Source of the DNA: a bacterium UBP15_UBA6099
GTDB lineage: Bacteria > UBP15 > UBA6099
Length of the DNA stretch: 34,844 nucleotides
NCBI GenBank assembly: GCA_002435745.1
Contig: DIWT01000013.1
Coordinates: 54,580 to 89,423 of the forward strand
Reading direction: 5' to 3'
In this document: piece after piece, positions 1 to 9,034 of the stretch
How the letters are laid out: the number at the start of each line of letters is the position of its first letter
Numbering within the stretch: position 1 is the stretch's first letter
Notes under the pieces: generated by a model
Seen by the model: only the letters and a program-made list of their open reading frames with translations
Told to the model about the DNA's origin: nothing
The model's database searches: none
Made by a program: the position numbers and the translations under genes

Positions 1-316
1 TGACGTGGCACCAGTGGCAGGCGGAATAGCCGATGGAGAGGAGGACAGGTTTGTTTTCGCGGGCCGCCGTCTCGAAAGCCTCATCGCCCCACGGTCGCCA
101 GTCCACAGGGTTGGAGGCGTGTTGAAGGAGATAGGGGCTTTTTTCGCCCGCGAGCCGGTTGAGCCTGCGCGCGCGGCCCGCCGCGCCTCCTTCGTCCATT
201 TTCGATTCGCCTGTCGAAACCATGAGAACCAACCCCGCCGCCAGCGCGATTATAATCTTATACGCGGCCGGCGCTTTTTTTCGTATCCTTGTTGTTTTAA
301 CACCGTGGCGAATCAT
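1..316 (-). CDS. DUF255/YyaL-like thioredoxin-domain protein, 5' part only
   Basis: This is the first 105 residues of a gene that runs off the left edge of the window. Translation from an ATG at 316 gives a basic N-terminus, a hydrophobic stretch at about residues 20-33 that looks like a signal peptide or membrane anchor, and then the family signature: SPYLLQHASNPVDW (60-73) and GYSACHWCHV (96-105) with the thioredoxin-like CxxC at C100 and C103. Those motifs are typical of the DUF255 (YyaL, human SPATA20-like) N-terminal thioredoxin fold, which usually continues into a large alpha/alpha barrel not visible here. A weak GGGAA ribosome site lies before 316. In-frame ATGs at 223 and 199 are alternatives that would remove the hydrophobic segment. 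The gene lies 100 bases downstream of the giant fibre gene on the same strand. The family's biochemical role is poorly defined. Confidence 0.85.
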   Translation of the reverse strand, partial: MIRHGVKTTRIRKKAPAAYKIIIALAAGLVLMVSTGESKMDEGGAAGRARRLNRLAGEKSPYLLQHASNPVDWRPWGDEAFETAARENKPVLLSIGYSACHWCHV

Positions 317-393
317 AATGTTTCCCGCGCGCCTGAACAAAGGTCGCCTCGCTTCATTTTATAGCAAAGCATAATCGGAATCCGCCATTTGTC

Positions 394-410
394 GGCGCGG
401 CTCCCGCGCC
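394..410 (-). terminator. Possible terminator hairpin after the fibre gene
   Basis: GGCGCGG and CCGCGCC form a perfect 7-bp stem with a 3-base loop, just past the stop codon of the fibre gene. No clear T-run follows on the minus strand, so a factor-independent terminator is only possible, and some read-through into the DUF255 gene is likely. Confidence 0.4.
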
Positions 411-416
411 TTTGTT

Positions 417-3400
417 CTACTGATTTCCGAACATAACGACGTGTATGCCCGAAGAATTTGCCGCCAGAGTCCCGTTGAGCCTGCAACTGACCACCACGGA
501 GGAGGCAGTTCCGCCTGAATGATAGCAGTTCCAAGTTTCAGCGTTCGCGGCCACCGCCGTTGCCATAACGACGTAGTTGGTGTTTGCGAAAGCCCTGTTA
601 AGGGTTATCTCATAGTTGCCTGTCGAAGCGCTCGTGACGGACGCCACGTTGTAAGCGCCGACTGTTGTCACCGCGCCGGCTGCTCCGTAGAATCTGGCCC
701 ACGCTTTGGGCACCAGCGGGCCGTAGATGGCGTTGGCCTCCGGCGTTGCCGGAGCCGATGTGGTGACGATGCCGCCGTTGTTGTTGACTATCAGCTTGTC
801 GGCTCCGGCCTGTCTGAGTCTCAGAAGCGGCCCGGTTCCGTTCACGTTCTCTCCCTCGATGACCGGCTGAGAGGAAGCGCCGTCCATATACACGCGAAGC
901 GCCGACGCCCCTGTTCCCGCGTGCCTTATCTGCATCGCGTAGCCGCTCGCTTGGTTGGAGTTTGTTCCTACGAACACAGATTCGTTCGAAGAGCCTGTGT
1001 TGTTGGTATATATCTCGGCAGCGCGCGCGTTATTCTGATTGTACACATAAACGCCGGGGTCTGTGGAGCCGCCGCTTGTGTAAACGTCGATTGCGTTTCC
1101 GCCAGTGCCGCTGTTGATTGTCAGCACGTCTCCCGCCGCGCCCGTATTCGTAAGATTGAGCGTTTTCCCCCCCATGCTTCCGTTCACTTCAAGCATATAC
1201 GTCGGGCCTGTCGTCCCTATGCCGACGGAGCCGTAAGTGCCGATTCCGCTGCCGGGGCCGACGAAAAGCGTCGGAACCGTGCTGTTAAAACCGATTCCGA
1301 GAGAGTTGGTCGTGTTGTTCACCATCCTGTTGACCGTGTCAATGCCTTTGCCGATAGCGATGGCGTTCGCGGCCGGACCGGCATTGAGCCATTGTCCGAG
1401 GGCCAAAGAACTGTCCCCAAGAGCAGACGAATAAAAACCTATTGCCGCCGCGTATGTTGCGCTTGCGGTGGAGCCGGTTCCCATTGCTGTGGAAGACGCG
1501 CCGCTGGCTACCGTCGAGTCGCCTGTGGCAAGGGAGGCCCCTCCGCTTGCGGTGGTGTTCCAGCCCAGCGCCACCGAGCCTTGGTCGCCGGCTGTCGTAT
1601 TGTAGCCGAGACCGATGGAATAGTTGCCTATTGCCGCAACATCCCATTGGACGCCTGTGGCGCGGCCCGCTCGGAAGGCCGATTTTGCCGCGTTCCAGAA
1701 CACCTTTGAACCCACTCCCATCGTGCCGTACAAATTCACATCATAGCCGATCGTTCCGTCGTTCTTGCCGACGTTGAACATTCCGCGCACGTCAAGCATT
1801 GATTCGGGAACGCTCGTGCCGACGCCCACTTTGCCGTAAGTGCCGATTCCGCTGCCCGGACCGACGAAGAATGTGGGAACAGTGCTGTTGAAGCCGATGC
1901 CAAGCGAGTTAATCGTATTGTTCGTCATGCGGTTAGAATCATCCACACCTGTGCCTAGCGCGATAGTGTTGGCGTTAGGGCCGGCTGTGACCCATTGCCC
2001 GGCGGCTATAGAGTAATCGCCGCTTGCTGTTGTGTAGCCGCCTAGCGCAGTCGAGACCCATCCGCTTGCGGTTGATTCTCTGCCAATCACAGCCGAATTC
2101 CAGCCGCTGGCAATCGTATAAGAACCCATCGCGGTCGAGAAAGATCCGCTAGCCATCGAGACGTAACCGGAAGCGAATGAGTAGTTGCCAACATTTCCGT
2201 CATCCCACGAGCCTCCTAGGACGCGACCTGCTCGCAATGCGCTCTTGCTCGCGTCCCAGAACAGCCTTGAGCCTGTTCCGGCTTCGGCTGTCCCGTAGAA
2301 GTTCACGTCATATCCGTCTGCTCCCGTATTCGCGCCGACGGTTATCGTGCCGCTGGCGGTCAGGGAGCCGACGCCGTAAACGGCGTTGCCCGCCATGTCG
2401 AGTCCGCCCGTCATGGGCACGCTGCCGTTCGCCATGAAGTCCCCCCCGCCGAAGTCCGACCACGCTCCGTTTTCACGGCCCCTGAATTTGTTCGTCTCTG
2501 CGTTGTATATCAACATTCCGTCAACGCCTGTGAGGGCATCCTGTTGCGCGGCGCTCATTCTGGGAAGAAGAAGAGCGCCGTCCGTTCCAGCGATTTCGAG
2601 AGCGGCGGAAGTCGCGGGGGTTGTGGTTCGGATACCCACGTTTCCGTAAGCGCCGATTCCGCTGCCCGGGCCGACGAAGAATGTGGGAACAGTGCTGTTG
2701 AACCCGACGCCGAGCGAGTTAGCCGTGTTGTTTGTCATCGGGTTGACGTTGTCCACGCCCGAACCCAAGGCGATCGCGTTTATGGCCGGCCCGGCGGTCG
2801 TCCATCTTCCTGCCGCCAGCGAGTAATCCCCGCTTGCGGTTGTATATGTCCCCAGCGCCATTGATGACTGGCTGCTTGCCTGCGCATTGTATCCTATCGC
2901 CACCGTGTTCGAGTTGGAGGCGGTGGATTCCATTCCTATGGCTGTCGAGTATGCGCCTGAGGCTATCGTGCTCCTGCCAAGAGATACCGCCGATTCTCCG
3001 CTTGCTATGGTGTCGAACCCGGCCGCGATAGAGAACTGGCCGACGTTTCCATCGTCCCACTGGTTGCCGGGAGTATTGCCCGCGCGGAAAGCAGATTTGG
3101 ACGCGTCCCAGAACATCCTAGAGCCTGTCAACGCGCTGTATGTTCCATAGAAATTCACGTCGTATCCGTCGGTTCCGGTGTTTGCGCCGACGGTTATCGT
3201 GCCGCTGGCGGTCAGGGAACCGACGCCGTAAACAGCGTTGCCCGCCATGTCTAGCCCGCCCGTCATCGGCACGCTGCCGTCGGCCATGAAGTCGCCGCCG
3301 CCGCCGCCGAAGGCTAGCCATCCGCCGCCGTCGTTTTTGTATTCGAGAGTCCCGGCGCTGTCCCTGAATCCATAGCCGCCGGAGCCTGTCGTCGCTCCAA

Positions 3401-6400
3401 AGTTAATGTAGCCGTCCGCCGCCGCCGCGAAGCTGTTCGCGCTGTTCGACCTTACCGTGCCTGTGGCGGTCATATCGCCGCTGTCGTTCACGTCGAACAC
3501 CGGGCCGCCGATATTCTCAAGCAAGAGCAAATCGCCGACCCCAGCCTGCAACCCCCAGAACACAGGAGCGTCGTTGGACAAAGACGCGATGAAGCCGGGA
3601 AATCCCGGCGCCGCGCTCGTCACGACCACCGTAGCCGACGCGGTCAGCGTCCCGTCGTTCCCAACCACAAGCGCGGGGCCTCCGGCATTGTGAAGCTCAA
3701 GCAGATTGCCGGCTCCCATCTGAATCCCCGCAAGGACCGGGGACGTATTGTTGAGCATCGCAAGGAATCCGGGATTGTTCGTCACAGGCTCGGAAAAAAT
3801 TGTTCCCGACGCCCAAACGCCCCCGCCGTTGTCCACGACGAACGCGGGGCCGCCCGCGTTCTGCATCTCGATCAAATTTCCGCTTCCCATCTGCGCGCCC
3901 GCGTAAACCATCGCGGCGTTGTTCAACACCGCCATGAAACCGGGATTGCTTCCGGCTCCGGGGTCCACCGCTATCGGCCCCGACGCCCACACCGCGCCGT
4001 TATTTTCCACGACGAACGCGGGGCCTCCCGCGTTCTGCATCTCGATCAGCCTTCCGCTGCCCAGTTGCGCGCCCGCGTAAACCTGCGCGTTGTTGTTCAG
4101 AACCGCCATGAAACCGGGATTGCTTCCGGCTCCGGGGTCCACCGCTATCGGCCCGGACGCCCACACCGCGCCGTTATTTTCCACAACGAACGCCATGCCG
4201 CCCGCGTTCTGCATCTCGATCAAATTTCCGCTGCCCATCTGCGCGCCCGCGTAAACCATCGCGGCGTTGTTCAACACCGCCATGAAACCGGGATTGCTTC
4301 CGGCTCCGGGGTCCACCGCTATCGGCCCCGACGCCCACACTAAGCCGTCGTTTTCGATGACGAACCTCGGCCCCACGGAGTCCGAGAAAACAGCTAGATG
4401 TCCCGATCCGTCATGGTCGCCATCGATCAGTGGGCCGGCTCCCATGTTGTAAACGCCCAACGTAGCGGAGGTGGATGCCGGGTCGAGCACTCCTATTACT
4501 GCGCCCATGTCCGTTCCGCCCGCCTGCTGGACTATGAGCGAAGCGACGGCGTCGCCTTGGTTGATGACCAGAGGCCCCGTCATGGCGTCGCCTATTTTCG
4601 CCACCGCTCCGCCCGCAACCGGAAGATTCGTCAATTGTGAGCCGTCCCCGATGAAGAACGCGGCCGTCGCGTTGCCTGTCACTTCTATGCCGGAGCCTGT
4701 TATCGCGCCCGCCGCGTCCACCGCTCCCGCCGTCACCGTTCCCGTCGCCGCCGTAATGTTTCCATCCGTCACAATCCCGCCCTGCACCGTCAGCGCGCCC
4801 GTCATTGTGTCGCCGGACACATTAAGATAAACGCCGTCGTGCGCGTGAGACGCTGTGGCGAATGCCGTGGTCGCATACCCGTCCAATGTCGCCGCGTCAA
4901 CGCTTGTCAGCGCGCTGCCGTCTCCGTCAAAAGCTCCGTCGAACAGCGGGGCCGTCACTGTGCCCGTCGCGGTTATCGTATTGTTTACAATCAGCCCGCC
5001 CGTCATCGGCACGCTGCCGTCGGACATGAAGTCGCCGCCCGCAACCGGAAGGTTCGTCAATTGAGAGCCGTCTCCGATGAAGAACGCGGCCGTCGCGTTG
5101 CCTGTCACTTCTATGCCGGAGCCTGTTATCGCGCCCGCCGCGTCCACCGCTCCCGCCGTCACCGTTCCGGTGGCCGCAGTAATGTTTCCATCCGTAATAA
5201 TCCCGCCCTGAACCGTCAAAGCCCCCGTCATTGTGTCGCCAGAAACGCTCACATAATCCGTGTCGTGGTCATGCGTCGCAGACGCAAAATCCGCCGCCGC
5301 TTGCCCGCTCAGAGTCGCCGCGTCAACGCTTGTCAGAGCGCTTCCGTCTCCGTCAAAAGCTCCGTCAAACAGCGGGGCCGTCACTGTGCCCGTAGCTGTT
5401 ATCGCATTATTTACAATCAGCGCGCCGGACATCGGCACACTGCCGTCGGACATGAAGTCGCCGCCCGCAACCGGAAGGTTCGTCAATTGAGAGCCGTCTC
5501 CGATGAAGAACGCGGCCGTCGCGTTGCCTGTCACTTCTATGCCGGAGCCTGTTATCGCGCCCGCCGCGTCCACCGCTCCCGCCGTCACCGTTCCCGTCGC
5601 CGCCGTAATGTTTCCATCCGTAATAATCCCGCCCTGTACCGTCAGAGACCCCGTCATTGTGTCGCCAGAAACGCTCACATAATCCGTGTCGTGGTCATGC
5701 GTCGCAGACGCAAAATCCGCCGCCGCTTGCCCGCTCAGAGTCGCCGCGTCAACGCTTGTCAGCGCGCTGCCATCTCCGTCAAACGCTCCGTCAAACAGCG
5801 GGGCCGCCACTGTGCCCGTCGCTGTTATCGCATTATTTACAATCAGCGCGCCGGACATCGGCACACTGCCGTCGGACATTAAATCCCCGCCAGCAACCGG
5901 AAGATTTGTCAATCCGCTGCCATCGCCAACAAACGCCGCAGCCGTCACAGTTCCCGTCGCCGCCGTAATGTTTCCATCCGTCACAAATCCGCCCTGCACC
6001 GTCAGCGCGCCCGTCATGGTGTCGCCGGAAATATTTACATAATCCGCGTCGTGCGCGTGAGTCGCGGTGGCGAACGCCGCCGTCGTCAGCCCGCTCAGAG
6101 TCGCCGCGTCAACGCTTGTCAGCGCGCTGCCATCTCCGTCAAACGCTCCGTCAAACAGCGGAGCCGTCACAGTTCCAGTCGCGGTTATCGTATTGTTCAC
6201 AATCAGCGCCCCCGTCATCGACACGCTGCCGTCCGCCATGAAATCCCCGCCCGCAACCGGAAGATTCGTCAATCCGCTGCCGTCTCCCATGAACGCCGCC
6301 GCTGTCACTGTTCCGGTTGCCGCAGTGATATCTCCTGCCGTCACGAATCCGCCCTGAACCGTCAGAGCCCCCGTCATCGTGTCGCCTGACACCTTGATGT

Positions 6401-6845
6401 AAACGCCGTCATGCGCGTGAGACGCGGTGGCGAACGCCGCCGCCGCCTGCCCGCCCAGCTTGTCCGAATTGAGAGACATCGCCGCCGGCACGACCCGCTC
6501 GCGCGGCGTCAATGTCTGGCCTCCGACGACGACTTCCAGAAAAACGTCCGCCCCGGCCCAGTCGATAGCCGCCAAGTCGCACCCGCCCGCTTCCGAGCCT
6601 ATCTCGTAATTGAACCTGCCCCGCGTCACCGTCACCGCCTGCGGGTTGGTCGAGCACAACTGCGCGCCTCCCGTGTCGGCGTCGAACAACCGGAACTCCA
6701 TCGTCGCCGGTCCGCTCATCGGCAACCCGCTCTGGGTGATGTAGCCCTGATAGTTAAGCCTCTGCGGCGTGGCGAATATTATCGCCGCCGTCAGCGCGAA
6801 AGCCGTTCCGATTATGGCCGCTGGAACAAGTCTTTTTCTGTTCAT
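417..6845 (-). CDS. Giant secreted repeat protein with YadA-type head repeats and tail-fibre repeats
   Basis: This 2142-residue protein starts with a signal peptide (about residues 1-25), followed by an N-terminal domain beginning LNYQGYITQSGLPMSG, of a type found at the start of large bacterial repeat proteins. Next come five units carrying GDTMTGxLTVQGG (near residues 153, 274, 395, 537 and 679). The first two units are about 121 residues and the last three about 142. Six blocks of about 58 residues follow, of the type ASGPIAVDPGAGSNPGFMA (about 834-1130). Three YadA-like head arrays (SxAxG...ASG repeats) sit near 1265-1340, 1550-1620 and 1730-1820, each ending in FVGPGSGIG. The last 100 residues look like a compact tip with two cysteines. 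No YadA-type membrane anchor is visible. The likely role is a trimeric extracellular or surface fibre; this is inferred from the repeats. An AGGGAAGG ribosome site lies 7 bases before the ATG. Confidence 0.85.
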   Translation of the reverse strand: MNRKRLVPAAIIGTAFALTAAIIFATPQRLNYQGYITQSGLPMSGPATMEFRLFDADTGGAQLCSTNPQAVTVTRGRFNYEIGSEAGGCDLAAIDWAGADVFLEVVVGGQTLTPRERVVPAAMSLNSDKLGGQAAAAFATASHAHDGVYIKVSGDTMTGALTVQGGFVTAGDITAATGTVTAAAFMGDGSGLTNLPVAGGDFMADGSVSMTGALIVNNTITATGTVTAPLFDGAFDGDGSALTSVDAATLSGLTTAAFATATHAHDADYVNISGDTMTGALTVQGGFVTDGNITAATGTVTAAAFVGDGSGLTNLPVAGGDLMSDGSVPMSGALIVNNAITATGTVAAPLFDGAFDGDGSALTSVDAATLSGQAAADFASATHDHDTDYVSVSGDTMTGSLTVQGGIITDGNITAATGTVTAGAVDAAGAITGSGIEVTGNATAAFFIGDGSQLTNLPVAGGDFMSDGSVPMSGALIVNNAITATGTVTAPLFDGAFDGDGSALTSVDAATLSGQAAADFASATHDHDTDYVSVSGDTMTGALTVQGGIITDGNITAATGTVTAGAVDAAGAITGSGIEVTGNATAAFFIGDGSQLTNLPVAGGDFMSDGSVPMTGGLIVNNTITATGTVTAPLFDGAFDGDGSALTSVDAATLDGYATTAFATASHAHDGVYLNVSGDTMTGALTVQGGIVTDGNITAATGTVTAGAVDAAGAITGSGIEVTGNATAAFFIGDGSQLTNLPVAGGAVAKIGDAMTGPLVINQGDAVASLIVQQAGGTDMGAVIGVLDPASTSATLGVYNMGAGPLIDGDHDGSGHLAVFSDSVGPRFVIENDGLVWASGPIAVDPGAGSNPGFMAVLNNAAMVYAGAQMGSGNLIEMQNAGGMAFVVENNGAVWASGPIAVDPGAGSNPGFMAVLNNNAQVYAGAQLGSGRLIEMQNAGGPAFVVENNGAVWASGPIAVDPGAGSNPGFMAVLNNAAMVYAGAQMGSGNLIEMQNAGGPAFVVDNGGGVWASGTIFSEPVTNNPGFLAMLNNTSPVLAGIQMGAGNLLELHNAGGPALVVGNDGTLTASATVVVTSAAPGFPGFIASLSNDAPVFWGLQAGVGDLLLLENIGGPVFDVNDSGDMTATGTVRSNSANSFAAAADGYINFGATTGSGGYGFRDSAGTLEYKNDGGGWLAFGGGGGDFMADGSVPMTGGLDMAGNAVYGVGSLTASGTITVGANTGTDGYDVNFYGTYSALTGSRMFWDASKSAFRAGNTPGNQWDDGNVGQFSIAAGFDTIASGESAVSLGRSTIASGAYSTAIGMESTASNSNTVAIGYNAQASSQSSMALGTYTTASGDYSLAAGRWTTAGPAINAIALGSGVDNVNPMTNNTANSLGVGFNSTVPTFFVGPGSGIGAYGNVGIRTTTPATSAALEIAGTDGALLLPRMSAAQQDALTGVDGMLIYNAETNKFRGRENGAWSDFGGGDFMANGSVPMTGGLDMAGNAVYGVGSLTASGTITVGANTGADGYDVNFYGTAEAGTGSRLFWDASKSALRAGRVLGGSWDDGNVGNYSFASGYVSMASGSFSTAMGSYTIASGWNSAVIGRESTASGWVSTALGGYTTASGDYSIAAGQWVTAGPNANTIALGTGVDDSNRMTNNTINSLGIGFNSTVPTFFVGPGSGIGTYGKVGVGTSVPESMLDVRGMFNVGKNDGTIGYDVNLYGTMGVGSKVFWNAAKSAFRAGRATGVQWDVAAIGNYSIGLGYNTTAGDQGSVALGWNTTASGGASLATGDSTVASGASSTAMGTGSTASATYAAAIGFYSSALGDSSLALGQWLNAGPAANAIAIGKGIDTVNRMVNNTTNSLGIGFNSTVPTLFVGPGSGIGTYGSVGIGTTGPTYMLEVNGSMGGKTLNLTNTGAAGDVLTINSGTGGNAIDVYTSGGSTDPGVYVYNQNNARAAEIYTNNTGSSNESVFVGTNSNQASGYAMQIRHAGTGASALRVYMDGASSQPVIEGENVNGTGPLLRLRQAGADKLIVNNNGGIVTTSAPATPEANAIYGPLVPKAWARFYGAAGAVTTVGAYNVASVTSASTGNYEITLNRAFANTNYVVMATAVAANAETWNCYHSGGTASSVVVSCRLNGTLAANSSGIHVVMFGNQ
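3933..4345. repeat. Tandem 174-bp coding repeats in the fibre gene
   Basis: Three successive copies of a 58-codon unit begin at about 3933, 4107 and 4281, at an exact 174-base spacing. They are nearly identical at the DNA level over the segment encoding the GSNPGFMAVLNN region. More diverged copies of the same unit lie at about 3470-3900. Such direct repeats allow in-frame gain or loss of units by recombination. Confidence 0.85.
4600..5880. repeat. Near-identical ~425-bp coding repeats in the fibre gene
   Basis: Three long units, seen for example by the recurring segment near 4627, 5050 and 5477, are almost identical in DNA over several hundred bases. Each encodes a roughly 142-residue block from VSGDTMTG to the VAGGDFMSDGSV linker. 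Two shorter and more diverged 121-residue units lie at about 5880-6400. The high DNA identity implies recent duplication or ongoing homogenisation. Confidence 0.85.
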
Positions 6846-6944
6846 ATCAGTGCCTTCCCTTCAAATATGTCAAAACTGTTATTCAGGATGGTTTTTTCTG
6901 TATTGAAATTATATGTCATAAGTTCATCTGTATTTGCAATTTTT

Positions 6945-6973
6945 ATGGTACTTGCAACGGGCCTTGTTGTCAA
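6945..6973 (-). promoter_or_regulatory. Promoter for the fibre gene
   Basis: On the minus strand a perfect TTGACA -35 (6968-6973) is followed by a 17-base spacer and TACCAT (6945-6950), which matches TATAAT at four of six positions. It lies about 100 bases upstream of the fibre start codon in the correct orientation. Confidence 0.5.
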
Positions 6974-7088
6974 TGTGATAAAGTCAGCAAACTGCCGCAA
7001 ATCTCGCGCGGGGAAGCGCGCTGCTCATCTCTTTTCTCGCCTGCCACGCCCCAAAACCTTCGGCGCGGAATATCTTCTAAAAATCAAG

Positions 7089-7117
7089 TTGAAAATCGCA
7101 CAAAACGCACATAAAAT
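7089..7117 (+). promoter_or_regulatory. Promoter for the small metallo-hydrolase gene
   Basis: TTGAAA (7089-7094), a 17-base spacer and TAAAAT (7112-7117) resemble a sigma70-type promoter. It ends 32 bases before the ATG at 7150. Confidence 0.5.
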
Positions 7118-7149
7118 GTAACCGCAACTATTGGGAGGCAACAGGCGGG

Positions 7150-7752
7150 ATGGACGTTTATACGATTGTGGTGGGGTTTTTAGAGACAAATTGTTATGTT
7201 GCGACGAACGGCGGAGGCGACGCGGTCATCATCGACCCCGGAGCCAACCCTGACAGGATTCTGGAATTCATATCGAAGAGGTCTTTGCGGGTCACCCGCG
7301 TTCTGTTGACGCACGGCCACAACGACCACATCGGCGGCATTGAGCCGATAATGCGCGCGCTCACCCCTCAGGTTCTTCTGCACGAGAAAGAGGCCGACTT
7401 CGTCGGGCTTCCGCCCGCAGGCCGCCGGCGCTTCGACCCCGCCGACGCCGCCCCCGGTTTCGCCCTCCTCAAAGACGGCGACGAAATCCCCCTCGGCGAC
7501 ATCCGCATCAAGGCATTCCACACGCCCGGCCACACGCCCGGCGGAGCCTGCTTTCTGGCTGGCTCAGTCTGCTTCACCGGCGACACCCTGTTCAACGACG
7601 GCGTGGGCCGCACCGACTTCGAAGGCGGCAGCCATAAAAGCATCATCCAATCCATCAACTCCAAACTCCTCTCCCTCGACGACGACGTGAAGATTTATCC
7701 CGGCCACGGCCCTTCGTCCACCATCGGCCGCGAACGCAGATATTTTCAATAA
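7150..7752 (+). CDS. Metallo-beta-lactamase-fold hydrolase (glyoxalase II-like, YcbL type)
   Basis: This 200-residue protein carries the full set of metal ligands: THGHNDH (H55, H57, D59, H60), H127 in HTPGHTPG, D145 in FTGDTLF and H186 in YPGHGP. The short length, without the helical C-terminal domain of classical glyoxalase II, fits the YcbL group of thiolester hydrolases. The probable location is the cytoplasm, acting on glutathione-type or other thioester substrates, but the substrate cannot be read from sequence. It stands alone between the divergent fibre gene and a convergent alpha/beta hydrolase. GGGAGG lies upstream and GGCGGG directly abuts the ATG, so the ribosome site is crowded but the start is supported by the family N-terminus. 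Confidence 0.9.
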   Translation: MDVYTIVVGFLETNCYVATNGGGDAVIIDPGANPDRILEFISKRSLRVTRVLLTHGHNDHIGGIEPIMRALTPQVLLHEKEADFVGLPPAGRRRFDPADAAPGFALLKDGDEIPLGDIRIKAFHTPGHTPGGACFLAGSVCFTGDTLFNDGVGRTDFEGGSHKSIIQSINSKLLSLDDDVKIYPGHGPSSTIGRERRYFQ

Positions 7753-7779
7753 CCGCACCCGCTCCGCGCCTTTAATAAA

Positions 7780-7816
7780 GCCGATTTTGTTCTTAACGTA
7801 GTTCGACAAAATCGGC
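7780..7816. terminator. Bidirectional terminator between convergent genes
   Basis: An 11-bp perfect stem, GCCGATTTTGT at 7780-7790 with its complement at 7806-7816, has a 15-base loop and is followed by a T-run at about 7825. A second, imperfect palindrome rich in T and A lies at about 7852-7875. Both sit between the ends of two convergent genes. Confidence 0.55.
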
Positions 7817-7895
7817 GTCCGGGAGTTTTTTCGGAGGGGGCGAGGCGAAACCGGTTTTTGCAAAAAACGGTTGCCCCGCAAACTTACTAAAAAAA

Positions 7896-8942
7896 TCATT
7901 TAGCGTCAGTCGCAGCCGGATTTCCAAGCCCGCATCTGTCTCTGATGAAATCCGCTATTTCATTCACCAGAGTCCTGCCGAACATCCCGATTGCGATGTG
8001 CCCGCAGGGCATCACGCGCGCCCGCTCTATTCCCCATTTCCTTTGCAACGACACCACGTTTTCTATCGGTATCATCATGTCGAATTCGCCCGCGATGGGG
8101 TAAATATTCTCGGGGGACACTTTCGGCTTGAAGCTGCAAGGCGTTATCACGCGCCAGTTTTTTTCGACGGTTTCGAGCGAAATCCCGGCGGCCTTGAGGT
8201 CTCTTGCGATGGTGTCGCCGACGATGCTTTTGTCTATGTTTTCCAGCAGGTCTCCGGCGGCTATCACCGGGATGACGAACTTCGGGCGGTCGTCCGCGCA
8301 GGCAGTCAGAAGCGATATGAACCCGCCGAGGCTCAGCCCCACCAGCCCGACCGGGCCGGGAAAGTTCCCGCTCGTCCACGTCAGCAGCGACCGCACGTCG
8401 CACACCGACTGCCTGAACGCCTTCACCGTCTGCTCCATGTCGGCGGACATCATCAGGTCTCCGTCGTGAGAGCCTCGCGGCGCTCGCGGCCCGTGATACG
8501 GCTGGTTGTACATCACGCAGTTTATCCCGTATCTGGCCAGCAGCCAGCACATCAGGTAGTAATAAGAGGCGAACGCTCCGCTCTCCCTCCACCCGTGTAT
8601 CACTATAGCGCACGGCGCGTCTTTTCCGTGAACATCATCCCTCGCCCGGAATATCCTTCCCACAACCGTGTCGTTTTCCTCGTGCCCGGACACCGTCTCG
8701 CTCTTGAACGAATACCGCGAGACGCGCACGCCCGCTTTCACGTGTTCCGGCGTTATCGTCAGTTCCGGCATGTCGCATCCGAGGTTGTAGAACTTCTCCG
8801 GCGACTCGAAATACTCCGGCCTGTTGTAGTCAGACAAGTCGGTGTTTTCCGGCGCGTGCCGCTTGCGGCCCTTCGAGGCCCCTTCGTACAAAACAATTAG
8901 CTTGTCCACCGAGCGGGAAACGCTTCTGTAAACCGGTCTCAT
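7896..8942 (-). CDS. Alpha/beta hydrolase
   Basis: From the ATG at 8942 this is a 348-residue protein with a clear alpha/beta hydrolase core. It has IHGW (oxyanion region, about 115-118), the nucleophile elbow GLSLGG with Ser204, a likely acid Asp287 in GEFDMMIP and His314 in PCGHIAIG. The region after the oxyanion loop (YNQPYHGPR) resembles large single-domain hydrolases of the ABHD18-like kind, but I do not claim that subfamily. No signal peptide is visible. I prefer 8942 over the upstream ATG at 8972 because AGGTGA lies about 6 bases before it. It follows the transglutaminase-fold gene on the same strand with a gap of 92 bases. Substrate unknown; esterase or lipase activity is plausible. 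Confidence 0.85.
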   Translation of the reverse strand: MRPVYRSVSRSVDKLIVLYEGASKGRKRHAPENTDLSDYNRPEYFESPEKFYNLGCDMPELTITPEHVKAGVRVSRYSFKSETVSGHEENDTVVGRIFRARDDVHGKDAPCAIVIHGWRESGAFASYYYLMCWLLARYGINCVMYNQPYHGPRAPRGSHDGDLMMSADMEQTVKAFRQSVCDVRSLLTWTSGNFPGPVGLVGLSLGGFISLLTACADDRPKFVIPVIAAGDLLENIDKSIVGDTIARDLKAAGISLETVEKNWRVITPCSFKPKVSPENIYPIAGEFDMMIPIENVVSLQRKWGIERARVMPCGHIAIGMFGRTLVNEIADFIRDRCGLGNPAATDAK

Positions 8943-9034
8943 AGTCGTCACCTGCGGGATATCATAGCGCATGCCCGCGCAAAAGTCCCCAACCGGGAAA
9001 CCCGCGTTTGTCGCGACCCGGCATCGGCTCCGCT

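Larger units (their letters stand above)
6846..7149. other. Intergenic region between the divergent fibre and hydrolase genes
   Basis: This 304-base region separates two divergently transcribed genes. It is AT-rich near 6870-6960 and holds a plausible promoter for each side, listed separately. I see no RNA gene. A reading frame that runs from inside the fibre gene into this region is a shadow without family features. Confidence 0.6.

Noticed and set aside
5..364. A 119-residue plus-strand frame at the left edge
   Set aside because: The opposite strand encodes the conserved DUF255 motifs over the same bases, so this frame is a shadow.
519..1709. A 396-residue plus-strand reading frame inside the fibre gene
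   Set aside because: It is antisense to the repeat-bearing fibre gene, is Arg/His/Cys-rich without any motif, and arises from the GC-biased codon pattern of the opposite strand.
4839..5882. A 347-residue plus-strand frame with internal repeats
   Set aside because: Its repeats simply mirror the DNA repeats of the fibre gene on the other strand; it has no start signal and no protein family features.
3900..6400. CRISPR-like or satellite array
   Set aside because: The repeats are long, lack unique spacers and stay in one reading frame, so they are protein-coding repeats.
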